From the NCBI GenBank assembly GCA_958296095.1, contig OY282434.1, positions 2,138,001 to 2,202,000 on the forward strand: DNA of 64,000 nt. Direction: 5' to 3'. The first letter of the stretch is position 1. Every line of letters starts with the position of its first letter. Under the pieces are notes generated by a model. It worked only from the letters and a program-made list of their open reading frames with translations. It searched no databases and was not told where the DNA came from. The position numbers and the translations under genes were made by a program. Positions 54,895 through 64,000 of this stretch are shown here, piece by piece. Source of the stretch: an uncultured Oligoflexales bacterium. Its GTDB lineage: Bacteria > Bdellovibrionota_B > Oligoflexia > Oligoflexales > JAPPIL01.

Positions 54895-55194
54895 CTCCGC
54901 CTCAGCTATACCCTATTGCAATTGAGAAGTCTTTCCCCGCTTAGCAGTGTGTGGCAAAATATTTCCAAGCCACAGATCGAGGTTGTGCTCACGATAGGCG
55001 CGCCAACAAGGGAGAGTTTGTTGACGCACCAACCTCCAGCCGGGAATCTCGGTTGCACCCGCGCTGGAATTCTATCACAGCCTTCTTATCCAGCTGATCG
55101 GCATTTTTTAAAATTTAGTAAAAAAATAAGATTTATTCTTTTTGTTTTAATGGGTTACCCTGCTGTTTTTCTCGACTTCCGCCCCGAATCATCG

Positions 55195-56935
55195 CTAAGG
55201 ACTGTGCTGCGCGATGCTGCGCTGCGGCTTTTTTGTAACGCTCGCTTCCTAGCTCGCTTCGCTCGCTGCGCTGCTTTTTGTATCGCTCGCTTCCTAGCTC
55301 GCTGCATGTTCTCAGACCTCTCGGCGGTTACGTTCAATCCTGCCTACCGAGAGCTTTATGAATGGCGGGGCGAGGCCGTACGAAAACTCGACCATAAATA
55401 CTGCCATATTGTCGTTAGATTATGCTTTTGCATAAGGCATGTACTTGCACCTATTCGGGGGGAGAGTTTCTCGGTAGGGCTGCGCCGTGCCAAGATAACG
55501 GAGGTTTGTGCTAAGCGGTGTCCTTGCCCCAGGTCTTCTCGCAGTTGCGTTCAATTTTGCTTACCGAGAGCTCCATGAAGGGCGGGGAGAGACCGTGCGA
55601 AAACTCGACCACAAACACTGCCAACACTGCAACCAGTTTATTTTTTCGCACAAGGCATGTGCTCACAACCTATTTTAGGGAGAGTTTCTCGGCAGGTCTG
55701 CTCCCTGCCAAGACAACGGAGGTACGGGCTAAGGGACTGGCTCCCTCGCTCCTTGTTCTCAGGCCTCGTGCTATTGCGTTCAAGCTTGCCCCAAGTCTCT
55801 TTGCTTGCCCTCAGACCTCTCGTTAATTGCGCTCAATCCTGCCTACCGAGAGCTTTATGAATGGCGGGGCGAGGCCGTACGAAAACTCGACCACAAACAC
55901 TGCCAACACTGCAACCAGTTTATTTTTTCGCACAAGGCATGTGCTCACAACCTATTTTAGGGAGAGTTTCTCGGTAGGGCTGCGCCGCGCCAAGATAACG
56001 GGGGCTTGTGCTAAGTGGTGGCTCTGCTCCGCTGCGCTCCTTGCCATCAAGCTTGCCCACCAAGAGCTCCATGAACGGCACGGCAAGACCGTGCGCTGCG
56101 CTGCGGCTTTTTTGTAACGCTCGCTTCCTAGCTCGCTTCGCTCGCTGCGCTGCTTTTTGTATCGCTCGCTTCCTAGCTCGCTGCATGTTCTCAGACCTCT
56201 CGGCGGTTACGTTCAATCCTGCCTACCGAGAGCTTTATGAATGGCGGGGCGAGGCCGTACGAAAACTCGACCATAAATACTGCCATATTGTCGTTAGATT
56301 ATGCTTTTGCATAAGGCATGTACTTGCACCTATTCGGGGGGAGAGTTTCTCGGTAGGGCTGCGCCGTGCCAAGATAACGGAGGTTTGTGCTAAGTGGTGT
56401 CCTTGCCCCAGGTCTTCTCGCAGTTGCGTTCAATTTTGCTTACCGAGAGCTCCATGAAGGGCGGGGAGAGACCGTGCGAAAACTCGACCACAAATACTGC
56501 CATATTGCCGTTAGGTTATGCTTTCAGACAAGAGTATGTGCTTGCACCTATCTCAGGGGAGAGTTTCTCGGCAGGTCTGCTCCCTGCCAAGACAACGGAG
56601 GTATGAGCTAAGAAGGGTCTTTGTCTCTCGTTATTGCGTTCGGGCTCGTCATCAGACTTCTCGGCGGTTGCCCCCACCTCTTGCCCACCAAGAGCTCCAT
56701 GAACGGCGGGGCGAGACCGTGCGAAAACGACCACAGATATTGCCAATACTGCAACCAGATTATTTCTTTGCATAGGGCACGTGCTTGCACATATTCGTGG
56801 GGAGTTTCTCGGTAGGTCTTCGCCGTGCCAAGACAACGGAGACTTGCGATAAGTATGGTCTGCTCCCTGCCAAGACAACGGAGACTTGCGCTAAGCATTG
56901 GCTAGCTCCGCTGTGCGCAGGCCCTCAGATCGCGT
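55195..56935 (-). repeat. Repeat block R9, the largest block
   Basis: It begins at the ftsH stop and reads in its sense over 1.74 kb. At least six hairpin units are present (near 55365-55495, 55572-55705, 55862-55995, 56245-56375, 56460-56590 and 56703-56830), with tail modules at 55225-55310 and 56100-56190. A ~405-bp stretch (about 55215-55620) recurs almost unchanged 879 bp further (about 56094-56500). Outer arms match at 7 or 8 of 9 positions here. Long open frames across it have no gene features. Confidence 0.85.
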
Positions 56936-58915
56936 TCACGAGGTTTGTGGCACGAACTGCGTCTCTTTGACTCGCTTGCTGGTGTTGCGTTTAGGACTGC
57001 TCTTAGCCTTGCGCTTTTTGTTCGCTTCCGCTTCGCGTTCAAGGCGTTTGTGGTAGGTCGCGAGTTCTTGTTCGCTGACGACATCGTCGCCTGCCGTGAT
57101 TGCCTGCACTTCCTCGGCAGTTAGCGTTTCCTTGATAAGGAGAGCTTCGGCGATACTGTTGAGTGTCTCGCGGTTGTCCTTCAGAATGGTAAGGGCACGC
57201 TGATAGCCATCGTTGACAAACCGCTGTATCTCGTTGTCGATTTCCTGTGCCATTTTTTCTGAATGTTCTTTGGGTTGTGCAATCTCTCGACCGAGAAAAA
57301 CTTCTTGCGACTGTCTTCCCACTGCCAACGGCCCGACAACCTCGCTCATGCCCCAGTTGCACACCATCTTGCGAGCTATCTCGGTTGCCTTCTCAATGTC
57401 GTCGCCTGCACCCGTCGTGCGGCGTTCGAAGATCAATTCTTCGGCAGCACGACCACCCATTGCGTAAGCAATCATGCCTTCGGCGTATTCCTTGCTAACA
57501 CAATAGCGCTCGATGGTTGGCAACAGCACCGTCACCCCCAACGCTTGCCCTCGTGGCACGATGCTGATCTTGTGCAGGGCATCGTGGTTCTTGAGCCTCA
57601 ACCCCACCAAAGCGTGTCCGGCCTCGTGATACGCGGTGTTGCGTTTTTCTTCTTCGGGCATAACCATGCTGTGCCGCGCCGGGCCCATTAAAATCTTGTC
57701 CTTGGCATGTTCAAAATGCATCATCGAAACGATGTCACAATCCTCCCGTGCCGCCAGCAGCGAAGCCTCATTGACGAGGTTCTGCAAGTCGGCCCCAGAA
57801 AAACCGGGCGTGCCCTGTGCGATCATCTCAAGGTCAACGTTATCCGCCATCGGAGTCTTGCGGCTATGCACCTTGAGAATGCCTGTGCGTCCTTTGGCAT
57901 CGGGCTTACCCACCGTCACGCGCCGATCGAAACGCCCAGGACGTAACAGGGCCGGATCGAGCACATCAGGGCGGTTAGTGGCCGCGACGATAATTACTCC
58001 CTCGTTGCTCTCAAAGCCATCCATCTCCACCAGCAGCTGGTTCAGGGTCTGCTCACGTTCGTCATGACCTCCGCCCAAGCCAGCACCACGATGCCGACCA
58101 ACCGCATCAATTTCGTCGATAAAGACAATGCAGGGTGCGCTCTTCTTGGCTTGGTCAAACAGATCACGCACACGGCTCGCCCCCACGCCAACGAACATCT
58201 CAACGAACTCCGAGCCAGAGATAAAGAAGAAAGGTGCATCGGCCTCGCCTGCCACCGCCTTGGCCAGCACAGTCTTGCCCGTGCCCGGTGGGCCGATCAA
58301 CAGTACGCCACGCGGGATGCGACCACCGAGACGGCTGAATTTGCGCGGGTCACGCAGAAAATCGACTACTTCGCCCAGTTCTTCTTTGGCTTCCTCAACC
58401 CCAGCAACGTCCTTGAAGGTGATTTTGACTTTGTTCTCACCCAACAGCTTGGCGCGGCTCTTGCCAAACGACAGGGCCTTGCCGCCACCGATTTGCAATT
58501 GACGCATGAAGAAGAAAAACAAAAACAACAACGCAATCATCGGCAGCCAGTTGATGAGGGCCGACTTCCACCAGCTCATCTCCTCTGGTGGCTCGAAATT
58601 AATGATCACGCCATGCTTCTCTAGAAAAGTGCGCAACTCGGCATCAGGCTTCGGCCCGTGGACGCGGAAATGGCTACCATCCTCACGACTGCCGTAGATT
58701 TCGCTGCCCTTGAAGGTGACCTCCATCACCCGATCGCTGGTGCTGCCTGGGTCTCTGACCGCCTCGACGAACTCGGTGTATTTGAGCTTCTCCGCCGCAG
58801 GACGCTGGTTGACAGCAAGATGAATGATGAAGAAGACGAACAGCGCCGCAACGAACAGCAAAATCATCCGCGCTTGATTGCCGTGGGGGGGCGAAGGTGA
58901 TGGTCGTTCCGACAT
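56936..58915 (-). CDS. ftsH: ATP-dependent zinc metalloprotease FtsH
   Basis: The 659-residue membrane protease has two helices ([19 protein letters not shown] and [20 protein letters not shown]) around a periplasmic domain. The AAA module follows with [19 protein letters not shown] and [12 protein letters not shown], the second-region-of-homology arginines, and the zinc site [12 protein letters not shown] near residue 435. It degrades unassembled membrane proteins and regulators such as LpxC or heat-shock sigma factors in relatives. Its ATG shares a base with the tilS stop (TAATG). Block R9 starts at its stop. Confidence 0.97.
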   Translation of the reverse strand: MSERPSPSPPHGNQARMILLFVAALFVFFIIHLAVNQRPAAEKLKYTEFVEAVRDPGSTSDRVMEVTFKGSEIYGSREDGSHFRVHGPKPDAELRTFLEKHGVIINFEPPEEMSWWKSALINWLPMIALLFLFFFFMRQLQIGGGKALSFGKSRAKLLGENKVKITFKDVAGVEEAKEELGEVVDFLRDPRKFSRLGGRIPRGVLLIGPPGTGKTVLAKAVAGEADAPFFFISGSEFVEMFVGVGASRVRDLFDQAKKSAPCIVFIDEIDAVGRHRGAGLGGGHDEREQTLNQLLVEMDGFESNEGVIIVAATNRPDVLDPALLRPGRFDRRVTVGKPDAKGRTGILKVHSRKTPMADNVDLEMIAQGTPGFSGADLQNLVNEASLLAAREDCDIVSMMHFEHAKDKILMGPARHSMVMPEEEKRNTAYHEAGHALVGLRLKNHDALHKISIVPRGQALGVTVLLPTIERYCVSKEYAEGMIAYAMGGRAAEELIFERRTTGAGDDIEKATEIARKMVCNWGMSEVVGPLAVGRQSQEVFLGREIAQPKEHSEKMAQEIDNEIQRFVNDGYQRALTILKDNRETLNSIAEALLIKETLTAEEVQAITAGDDVVSEQELATYHKRLEREAEANKKRKAKSSPKRNTSKRVKETQFVPQTS

Positions 58916-60225
58916 TACGTGCTGTCTCCTGCCATAAGTCTCGATTCTAACAGATTATTCACACAGTTACCAGTTGACGAAAATTTCAACATAGCCTGCA
59001 ACTCTCCTCGCGCGTTTAGCAGTTTCTGCTGGCCACTGCCATCCCTACACACATACGCACCCCGCGGCAAGGACGACTTCCGCCAACCCTTGCCTTGCCA
59101 CCGCACCATCTCTCTCTGCGTCGGGCGGTGCAGACGATAGCACACACTCTGCCTGGCGGCTGCATCTGCTTGCACACACAGGCCATCAGACGTTTCGGCA
59201 CGTGCACCCGATTCTAAAATAAAACACAGCCGTGTTTGCTGCACAATCTGCTCATACTGCCGTTTTCTCGGTAACTTAACACCATCGATGCCAGGCACCA
59301 GTCTCAACTTTTGTCCGTCACCAACCAACCGCGAGCCGCGGCGCAACTGGCGGCAAAACTTTTCCCCGCTGGCAATCTTTGCCAACACTTGGGTCACCGT
59401 AACTTGGGCAACATTGCCGAGCAGGAGACGCAGCAGAATACTGGCCTTACAGGTCGGCAGTTCCCGCAAAGCCGTGCAGCTAAGCTCGCCCTGCTGTAAT
59501 TCCTGGCCCCACCGTTGCCGCAGCTCCCGCTCCGCCTCCACCTGCAAGGCATGAGCTTGGTGGCAAGCCGTGACGATGTGCTGGGCTGCGTCGTGATGCA
59601 GCGCGGTCAACTGTGGCATAACGAGGTTGCGAATACGGTTACGAGCGTAGCTGTTGTTGTTGTTACTACTGTCGGTGCGGTAGGCAATCCCTTGCCGTGC
59701 ACAGAGGGAGCGTAAGCACGCTTGGGGCAAAGTCAAGAGCGGTCGCCAAAAAGGTGGGTCAAACTGCACCATGCCTGGCAGTTGCGCGACGTTCACACCA
59801 CGAATAAGGCGATACAGAGCCGTTTCAGCCAGATCATCACGATGATGTGCCAGTGCCGCGATACAGTTGTGCGTGGCACAGTAGTGTCGCAGCTCTCGCT
59901 GGCGGACAAGACGTGCCCATTCCTGCAAACTACGTCCCCGCCGCTGCCCAAGATCAGCCGCGGTGATTCGATGCACATGGCAAGGCAAGCCTCTCGCCTG
60001 CGATTCCGCCTGCACATGCTGGTGATCGCCGTCGGATTCGGCCCCGCGCAGGCCGAAGTTGACGTGCAGCACCGCGAGGGTGAATTCTACCTCTCGCTGC
60101 AGCTCAGCCAGCAGTGCCAACAATGCCATCGAATCGCACCCACCCGATACCGCGGCCACGACCCCGCCCTGATAACGTCGCGTCAGCGCGATCACCTGTG
60201 CCTTGAGTTCTAACTGTTCAAACAT
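58915..60225 (-). CDS. tilS: tRNA(Ile)-lysidine synthase
   Basis: I prefer the ATG of MFEQLELKAQVIALTRRY, which leaves a normal short lead before the PP-loop AAVSGGCDSMALLALLAEL; a longer frame starts at GTG 60333. The ~436-residue enzyme puts lysine on C34 of the minor isoleucine tRNA so that it reads AUA. HHRDDLAETALYRLIRG and the N-rich SYARNRIRNLVMPQL (R-N-x-IR) segments are typical. The tilS-ftsH order is the same as in many bacteria, and the overlap shows coupling. Confidence 0.92.
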   Translation of the reverse strand: MFEQLELKAQVIALTRRYQGGVVAAVSGGCDSMALLALLAELQREVEFTLAVLHVNFGLRGAESDGDHQHVQAESQARGLPCHVHRITAADLGQRRGRSLQEWARLVRQRELRHYCATHNCIAALAHHRDDLAETALYRLIRGVNVAQLPGMVQFDPPFWRPLLTLPQACLRSLCARQGIAYRTDSSNNNNSYARNRIRNLVMPQLTALHHDAAQHIVTACHQAHALQVEAERELRQRWGQELQQGELSCTALRELPTCKASILLRLLLGNVAQVTVTQVLAKIASGEKFCRQLRRGSRLVGDGQKLRLVPGIDGVKLPRKRQYEQIVQQTRLCFILESGARAETSDGLCVQADAAARQSVCYRLHRPTQREMVRWQGKGWRKSSLPRGAYVCRDGSGQQKLLNARGELQAMLKFSSTGNCVNNLLESRLMAGDST

Positions 60226-60332
60226 GCCCATACCCCAGCCGTGAGCCAGCCACCTAGTGCTGCGGTGGCGTTGACTCAGGCGGATCATAGCACTGCCAGG
60301 CAGGCAAATAAACGCACTGCGGCAGGTGTTCA

Positions 60333-61727
60333 CTACCTCCTGAAAAACGCGGCACTGAGAGGGAAGGGCAGCAGTGCAGGCAACAGCAACAGCAACAACA
60401 ATAACTTATTGCCCGCGACATCGGGGTGCGCCAGTGTGCCGCAGGAGAGTTTTTTCTTGAAGTCGGTGAGTTTGGAGCTTGGGGCGGCCGAGTCAGCTTG
60501 GCTGTCATCCGAGTCGCGGACCTGATCTTGTGATGAAGCTTGTGGTTGAGCCGCGGCTGGACATTCAGCGTCAGGGTCGGCCCCCGCGTCGTTCAGTAGC
60601 TTCACCATGGCTTGACCATGTCCATGCTGGCCCTGTTGCGCGTAAAACAAGGCGGTATTGCCGTAGCGATCACAGCTGTCGAGGTCGACATTGCCATCAT
60701 CCAACAGCGTCCTAGCCAGCCGCAAATCTCCCTCTCTGACTGCAAAAATAAGGGGGAAGCGGGGCACACAACCATCAGTCTCTTTCTCCATCTCATAATC
60801 GGTCGGGCAAGTGCCGAGCGCCGCGCCACCGTGCGCCTGAAGATACAACCACTTGATCGCTTCTTCATCGTCAGTAGTGATGACGAACTCTCCTCCCCGC
60901 AAGCCGATGATGCTGGCGACACCCATCATAGAATTGGGTTGCTTGCCTACCGTTCTATCCGAACCACCCGTGCTGTAGTTGATGCCTTGCCGCTTACTTT
61001 GCGTGCTGCCACTGATCTCTACGTAAACGTCTTTGAGACCAAAGGCATGCCCTAGTTCGTGGATTAGCGTCGTCATCATGAACATGTGCTCACTCGACAT
61101 CTTGTCGTGAGGAAAAATTTCGCGCTGATCCCTGCCCTCACAGCCTGTGTTGCCTGCCACACAATTTTTAGCTGGCTTGCGGTAGTGGAACATGAACACA
61201 TGAGGGCTGTTACCCATCAATATAAAAGAACGCGGATACTCCCCTTTACCCTCGCTGCGCATGCAATTGAAAGTGATCCTGAAGTGGGGTGGATCGTCTC
61301 TTGCCAGCGCGACCTCACGCGTCGCTCCCATACCCTTCGCCATCTCGCTGCGAACCGCGACCGTGTCCTGCAGTTGTAGGTCGAAGGTATCGACAAGCAC
61401 ATCACCGCCGTCGCGCAAGGGCTGCAACCACAACTGCACCGCCCTGACAATGCTGTCTCTGAGCTGCCGATCAAAGTCATCTTCGTCAGCGATGCCACTG
61501 CTTTGACAGCGGTTGTTGTCGGAAAAACCATAGTGAATCTTCCAAGCTGGCTGTTTCACCGCGTGGATCAGATACCAGTTAGCCATGCGTTCCAGACTGA
61601 GGCCATGGTCGGTAATGAACTTAGCCGCAGATACCGGCTCGTCGCCCCGACAGGACTGCACTTGCCACGCACCCAACAGTGATATGATCGCTACCATTCG
61701 GCTATACACCGCGACCTCCCGACCCAT
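60333..61727 (-). CDS. Exported metzincin-type metalloprotease with ankyrin repeats and hydrophobic C-tail
   Basis: The 464-residue product has a signal (MVAIISLLGAWQVQSC, possibly lipidated). The zinc motif TLIHELGHAFGLKD fits HExxHxxGxxD, with an Asp third ligand, and NSMMG is a likely Met-turn. Two ankyrin-like repeats follow (FPLIFAVREGDLRLARTLLD; YGNTALFYAQQGQHGHGQAM). The end is a linker, a poly-Leu helix (LLLLLLLLPALLPFPL) and a final FFRR, the layout of a C-terminal sorting tail. It may be a host- or prey-directed protease held at the surface. Stop TAG overlaps a possible tilS GTG. Confidence 0.78.
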   Translation of the reverse strand: MGREVAVYSRMVAIISLLGAWQVQSCRGDEPVSAAKFITDHGLSLERMANWYLIHAVKQPAWKIHYGFSDNNRCQSSGIADEDDFDRQLRDSIVRAVQLWLQPLRDGGDVLVDTFDLQLQDTVAVRSEMAKGMGATREVALARDDPPHFRITFNCMRSEGKGEYPRSFILMGNSPHVFMFHYRKPAKNCVAGNTGCEGRDQREIFPHDKMSSEHMFMMTTLIHELGHAFGLKDVYVEISGSTQSKRQGINYSTGGSDRTVGKQPNSMMGVASIIGLRGGEFVITTDDEEAIKWLYLQAHGGAALGTCPTDYEMEKETDGCVPRFPLIFAVREGDLRLARTLLDDGNVDLDSCDRYGNTALFYAQQGQHGHGQAMVKLLNDAGADPDAECPAAAQPQASSQDQVRDSDDSQADSAAPSSKLTDFKKKLSCGTLAHPDVAGNKLLLLLLLLPALLPFPLSAAFFRR

Positions 61728-61785
61728 CTATCAGGATAACTATCGGTAATAGCGCGCCAAAAATTTATTTTTTAAATTCGGATAA

Positions 61786-63450
61786 CTAGCCAGAGCCGAT
61801 CACATCGCCCAGCATGATCTCCTTGCTGCTGCTGACTATGTAGCTGATCGCACCCTGTTCGGTGACCTCAATTATCCGTAGCGTGCCAATCGGATGGGTG
61901 GCATCGCCTCTGCCGTGGGCGAGTTTGCCACCACGGTCGATATTTCTAAAAATTTCAAACACCTGATCCTTGCTAAAGTCACTGCCAACATCCGCGGCCA
62001 AGAAAGCAAAATCTCCCATAGCCCCTACCTGCTGGCCAGTGTGGGTAAAGTTGATGATGTGCCCACGTGCATCGCCGCGGACTGCAGTCGCCAGTGATAT
62101 CCTGCGTGAGCGAGCCCGATAATCGACGACGATGTCACCTGCAAGTGCTAGCGAGACGGAACTGAACACCTGTGCTCGTGCTGTTTCCGCTTCGCCCGTG
62201 AAGCTTTTGACCCTGAGGTTGGCGATGAAATCGTAACGATGCCCATGGCCTCGCAAACCATCTCGCACCCACCCTTGATAGCGTAACACCGTGTAAACAC
62301 TGCCGCTTTCAAGCCTTGTGCCACGGGCGAAGCCATCGCGCTCGTCCTGAATGCTGAGTGCACCGTCAACACCACCAGCTATCGTCCCGATGACGCTCAA
62401 CTTATCGGGGAGAATCAGTGCTGGTAGTTGCACCAGGGTCGCCTCGGCAACCACCGCAGGCCCCCCCTCGTCACGGAACAGCTCCCTAACCTCTGGCGGC
62501 ACGACGATGTCTTCAGGGTTGAGCAGTTCAAGATCCGACGCACTCTCGCCCTTGAACAGCTTCGCGGTCTCCTCCGCCACGAGTTGCTCGTTGTCAAGCT
62601 TGCCTTCGGGAGTGAGTTCCTCAATGCCAACTACCCGCATCGCAGGCGGTCGATGGGCATCGCCAGGAAAAAACTGCAACACAAATTCAGGGTAGACGAA
62701 GTGTGGATTCTTGATAGCATCGTTCATCGACCACAACTTAGGCCAATAACTAGGCTCGCCCAGCAGTTGTTCGCATATATCGTAGAGCGTATCCCCTGGC
62801 TCGATGTGGTATTCGGCAGGGGCTTCTCCGCTGGCGAGATTTTTCAGGGTGCCAGGCAAGGGTGGTGCGCCTGAAAATTCATTCGGCGGTGGCACACCCT
62901 CAGCATCGGCGGTCGCAACACCAGCACCATCCTCGCCCAGTCCAGCTTCGGGAAGATCAAGCTCATCGCCTTCTGCCCCCTCCAGCGGAGGCTCGCCTTC
63001 GTCCAATAACTGTGCGTCAACATTACTAAACTGCTGGTTTTCGTTCTGAAACTGCTGGTTTTCGTTCTGAAACTGCTGATCTTCGTCTTGAAACTGCTGG
63101 TCTTCGTTTTGAAACTGCTGGTTTTCGTTTTGAAACTGCTGATCTTCGTCTTGAAACTGCTGGTCTTCGTTCTGAAACGGCTGGTCTTCGTCTTGAAGCT
63201 GGTCTTCGTCTTGAAGCTGATCTTCGTCTTGAAACTGCTCTTCGTCTTGAAGCTGATCTTCGTTTTGAAGCTGGTCTTCGTTCTCTGCGTCGTCTTGTGC
63301 ATTAATATCCTGCTCGTCCTCTTCGAGATCACTGTCCTCCAGCATTGCTTGTTCTTCTGCTAGTTCTTCGTCCTGCACCTCCGCGAGGTTAGCGGCACAG
63401 GCACTGCTCATTATCGCCCAGATCAGCGCGAGGATAGCGGCAGGCATCAT
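61786..63450 (-). CDS. LysM-domain envelope protein with Q/E/D heptapeptide repeats
   Basis: The 554-residue protein has a signal (AAILALIWAIMSSACAA) and an acidic region of hexa- and heptapeptide repeats (FQNENQQ, FQDEDQQ, LQDEDQ) around residues 55-140. A LysM domain follows, with YHIEPGDTLYDICEQLLGEP and WPKLWSMNDAIKNPHFVYPE near residue 215-255. LysM binds peptidoglycan. The long C-terminal part is beta-rich (SVSLALAGDIVVDYRARSRR). Similar LysM proteins with 'YWPKLWS' are familiar from Bdellovibrio-like genomes. Probably an envelope structural or surface protein. Confidence 0.8.
   Translation of the reverse strand: MMPAAILALIWAIMSSACAANLAEVQDEELAEEQAMLEDSDLEEDEQDINAQDDAENEDQLQNEDQLQDEEQFQDEDQLQDEDQLQDEDQPFQNEDQQFQDEDQQFQNENQQFQNEDQQFQDEDQQFQNENQQFQNENQQFSNVDAQLLDEGEPPLEGAEGDELDLPEAGLGEDGAGVATADAEGVPPPNEFSGAPPLPGTLKNLASGEAPAEYHIEPGDTLYDICEQLLGEPSYWPKLWSMNDAIKNPHFVYPEFVLQFFPGDAHRPPAMRVVGIEELTPEGKLDNEQLVAEETAKLFKGESASDLELLNPEDIVVPPEVRELFRDEGGPAVVAEATLVQLPALILPDKLSVIGTIAGGVDGALSIQDERDGFARGTRLESGSVYTVLRYQGWVRDGLRGHGHRYDFIANLRVKSFTGEAETARAQVFSSVSLALAGDIVVDYRARSRRISLATAVRGDARGHIINFTHTGQQVGAMGDFAFLAADVGSDFSKDQVFEIFRNIDRGGKLAHGRGDATHPIGTLRIIEVTEQGAISYIVSSSKEIMLGDVIGSG
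63020..63290 (-). repeat. In-frame 21-bp and 18-bp tandem repeats in the LysM gene
   Basis: About eight 21-bp units of CTGCTGGTTTTCGTTCTGAA type (plus-strand reading, one base short) are followed by about five 18-bp units. They encode FQ(N/D)E(N/D)QQ and LQDEDQ repeats. All changes keep the frame, so copy number could vary by slippage without breaking the gene. Confidence 0.85.
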
Positions 63451-63475
63451 GTTCCCTCAAGCTATAACCATACCA

Positions 63476-64000
63476 CTATTTTAGCATGGCTGGCGGCTGA
63501 AAATAATTGGAAAACACTGCCCACGCCATGTCCTTGCCCTCGTCTCCTGCCTGCCACTGATGGAAGCCAAGCGCGGCAATCATTGCCGCATTGTCGGTGC
63601 AAAAGCGAGCGGCGGGAAACAGCAACCGCGCAGCGCTAAAACGAGCCGCGAGCATGGCACGCAAGCGTTGATTGGCAGCCACGCCACCGGCAACGATGAT
63701 GGTTTGCGTGGGCGGCGGCAGGTGCAGTTCGATGCCATCTACTAGCTGGCGGAAGGCTTCCTCCTGAAAGGCATGGCACAGGTCCGCGGTCTCCTGTTCG
63801 TTCAACTTACCACCCGCCTGGCGGCAAAGATTGACCACGTGGGTCTTCAGTCCCGCGTAGCTGAAGTTACGCGCCCCTTGCATGACTTTCGGCATGGCAA
63901 ACTTGCCCGCCTGCCCCTGTGCCGCGGCCGCCTCAATACGCGGTCCTCCAGGCCAGCCCAATCCCAACACTTTAGCAATCTTGTCAAAAGCCTCGCCGCA
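63476..64000 (-). CDS. tsaD: tRNA threonylcarbamoyladenosine synthase subunit TsaD, C-terminal part
   Basis: The frame enters from beyond base 64000 and reads CGEAFDKIAKVLGLGWPGGP to a stop at 63476; ~174 of the usual ~340 residues are seen. GARNFSYAGLKTHV, IIVAGGVAANQRLRAML and FCTDNAAMIAALGF are the late ASKHA-fold motifs of TsaD, with the last carrying the metal-site Asp. With TsaB and TsaE it makes t6A37 on ANN-decoding tRNAs. It is 25 bases from the LysM gene, in the same direction. Confidence 0.95.
   Translation of the reverse strand, partial: CGEAFDKIAKVLGLGWPGGPRIEAAAAQGQAGKFAMPKVMQGARNFSYAGLKTHVVNLCRQAGGKLNEQETADLCHAFQEEAFRQLVDGIELHLPPPTQTIIVAGGVAANQRLRAMLAARFSAARLLFPAARFCTDNAAMIAALGFHQWQAGDEGKDMAWAVFSNYFQPPAMLK

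Noticed and set aside
54802..55578. 258-codon plus-strand frame from inside ubiD into R9
   Set aside because: Its first part is antisense to the well-supported ubiD gene and the rest is repeat DNA.
21187..56935. CRISPR array as an explanation for the repeats
   Set aside because: Units are far too long, carry long internal stems, have no regular spacers and no cas genes nearby.
62428..62874. 148-codon plus-strand frame
   Set aside because: Antisense shadow of the LysM gene without start signals.

Overview
The window is a Gram-negative bacterial chromosome segment that includes the replication origin neighbourhood. dnaA (minus strand, 1032-2435) and the start of dnaN (1-782) flank a 249-bp origin-like gap. 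A cytochrome c oxidase operon, many short-signal lipoproteins, a porin-like protein, FtsH, TilS, TsaD and a frameshifted prfB point to an aerobic proteobacterium-like cell. The von Willebrand lipoprotein, the LysM protein and the many orphan lipoproteins remind me of Bdellovibrionota/Oligoflexia. That placement is an impression from family style and is weak. No rRNA, tRNA or CRISPR was seen.

Layout. 1-6.6 kb: dnaN, oriC, dnaA, a lipoprotein, a membrane-anchored TPR protein and an exported protein. 6.6-10.8 kb: cytochrome c, a 36-residue membrane peptide and oxidase subunits II-I-III-IV, tightly coupled. 10.9-21.2 kb: HU, a DppA-like binding protein, two tandem GT39-like glycosyltransferases, exported proteins, a transhydrogenase-like flavoprotein and a TraB/GumN protein. 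21.2-28.7 kb: an unstable zone with two broken Rpn nuclease genes, an IS1634-like element inside a lipoprotein gene, and much repeat DNA. 28.7-35.5 kb: ceramidase-like protein, YhdH-like oxidoreductase, a PspA/YjfI operon, a glutamine amidotransferase with a zinc ribbon, HIT, manA and prfB. 36-49.6 kb: vWA lipoprotein, small proteins, an SDR protein, M23 peptidase, an alkylation-repair/queuosine operon, a porin-like protein and a biotin carboxylase. 50-52.7 kb: a PIN/Xre-ImmA toxin-antitoxin pair and an exported protein. 53-64 kb: ubiD, ftsH, tilS, a metzincin with ankyrin repeats, a LysM protein with heptapeptide repeats and the 3' part of tsaD.

The most unusual content is a mosaic repeat family making up roughly a tenth of the window, in nine blocks (R1-R9). 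Each unit has two ~30-nt arms that are imperfect inverted repeats around a ~65-nt loop, followed by a GAGCGAGC-rich tail module. Where the arm sequence differs between copies, the partner arm often differs in a matching way. Eight of nine blocks lie just 3' of a gene and in that gene's sense. This suggests a structured 3'-end element that also spreads or recombines; the tail module has been inserted into an Rpn gene and breaks its frame.

Functional links. The oxidase genes and cytochrome c form one respiratory operon. AlkD, Ogt and QueG are translationally coupled. PspA, YjfI and a small partner form an envelope-stress type operon. HIT and manA overlap. tilS and ftsH overlap by one base. prfB carries the TGA programmed frameshift that lets RF2 control its own synthesis.
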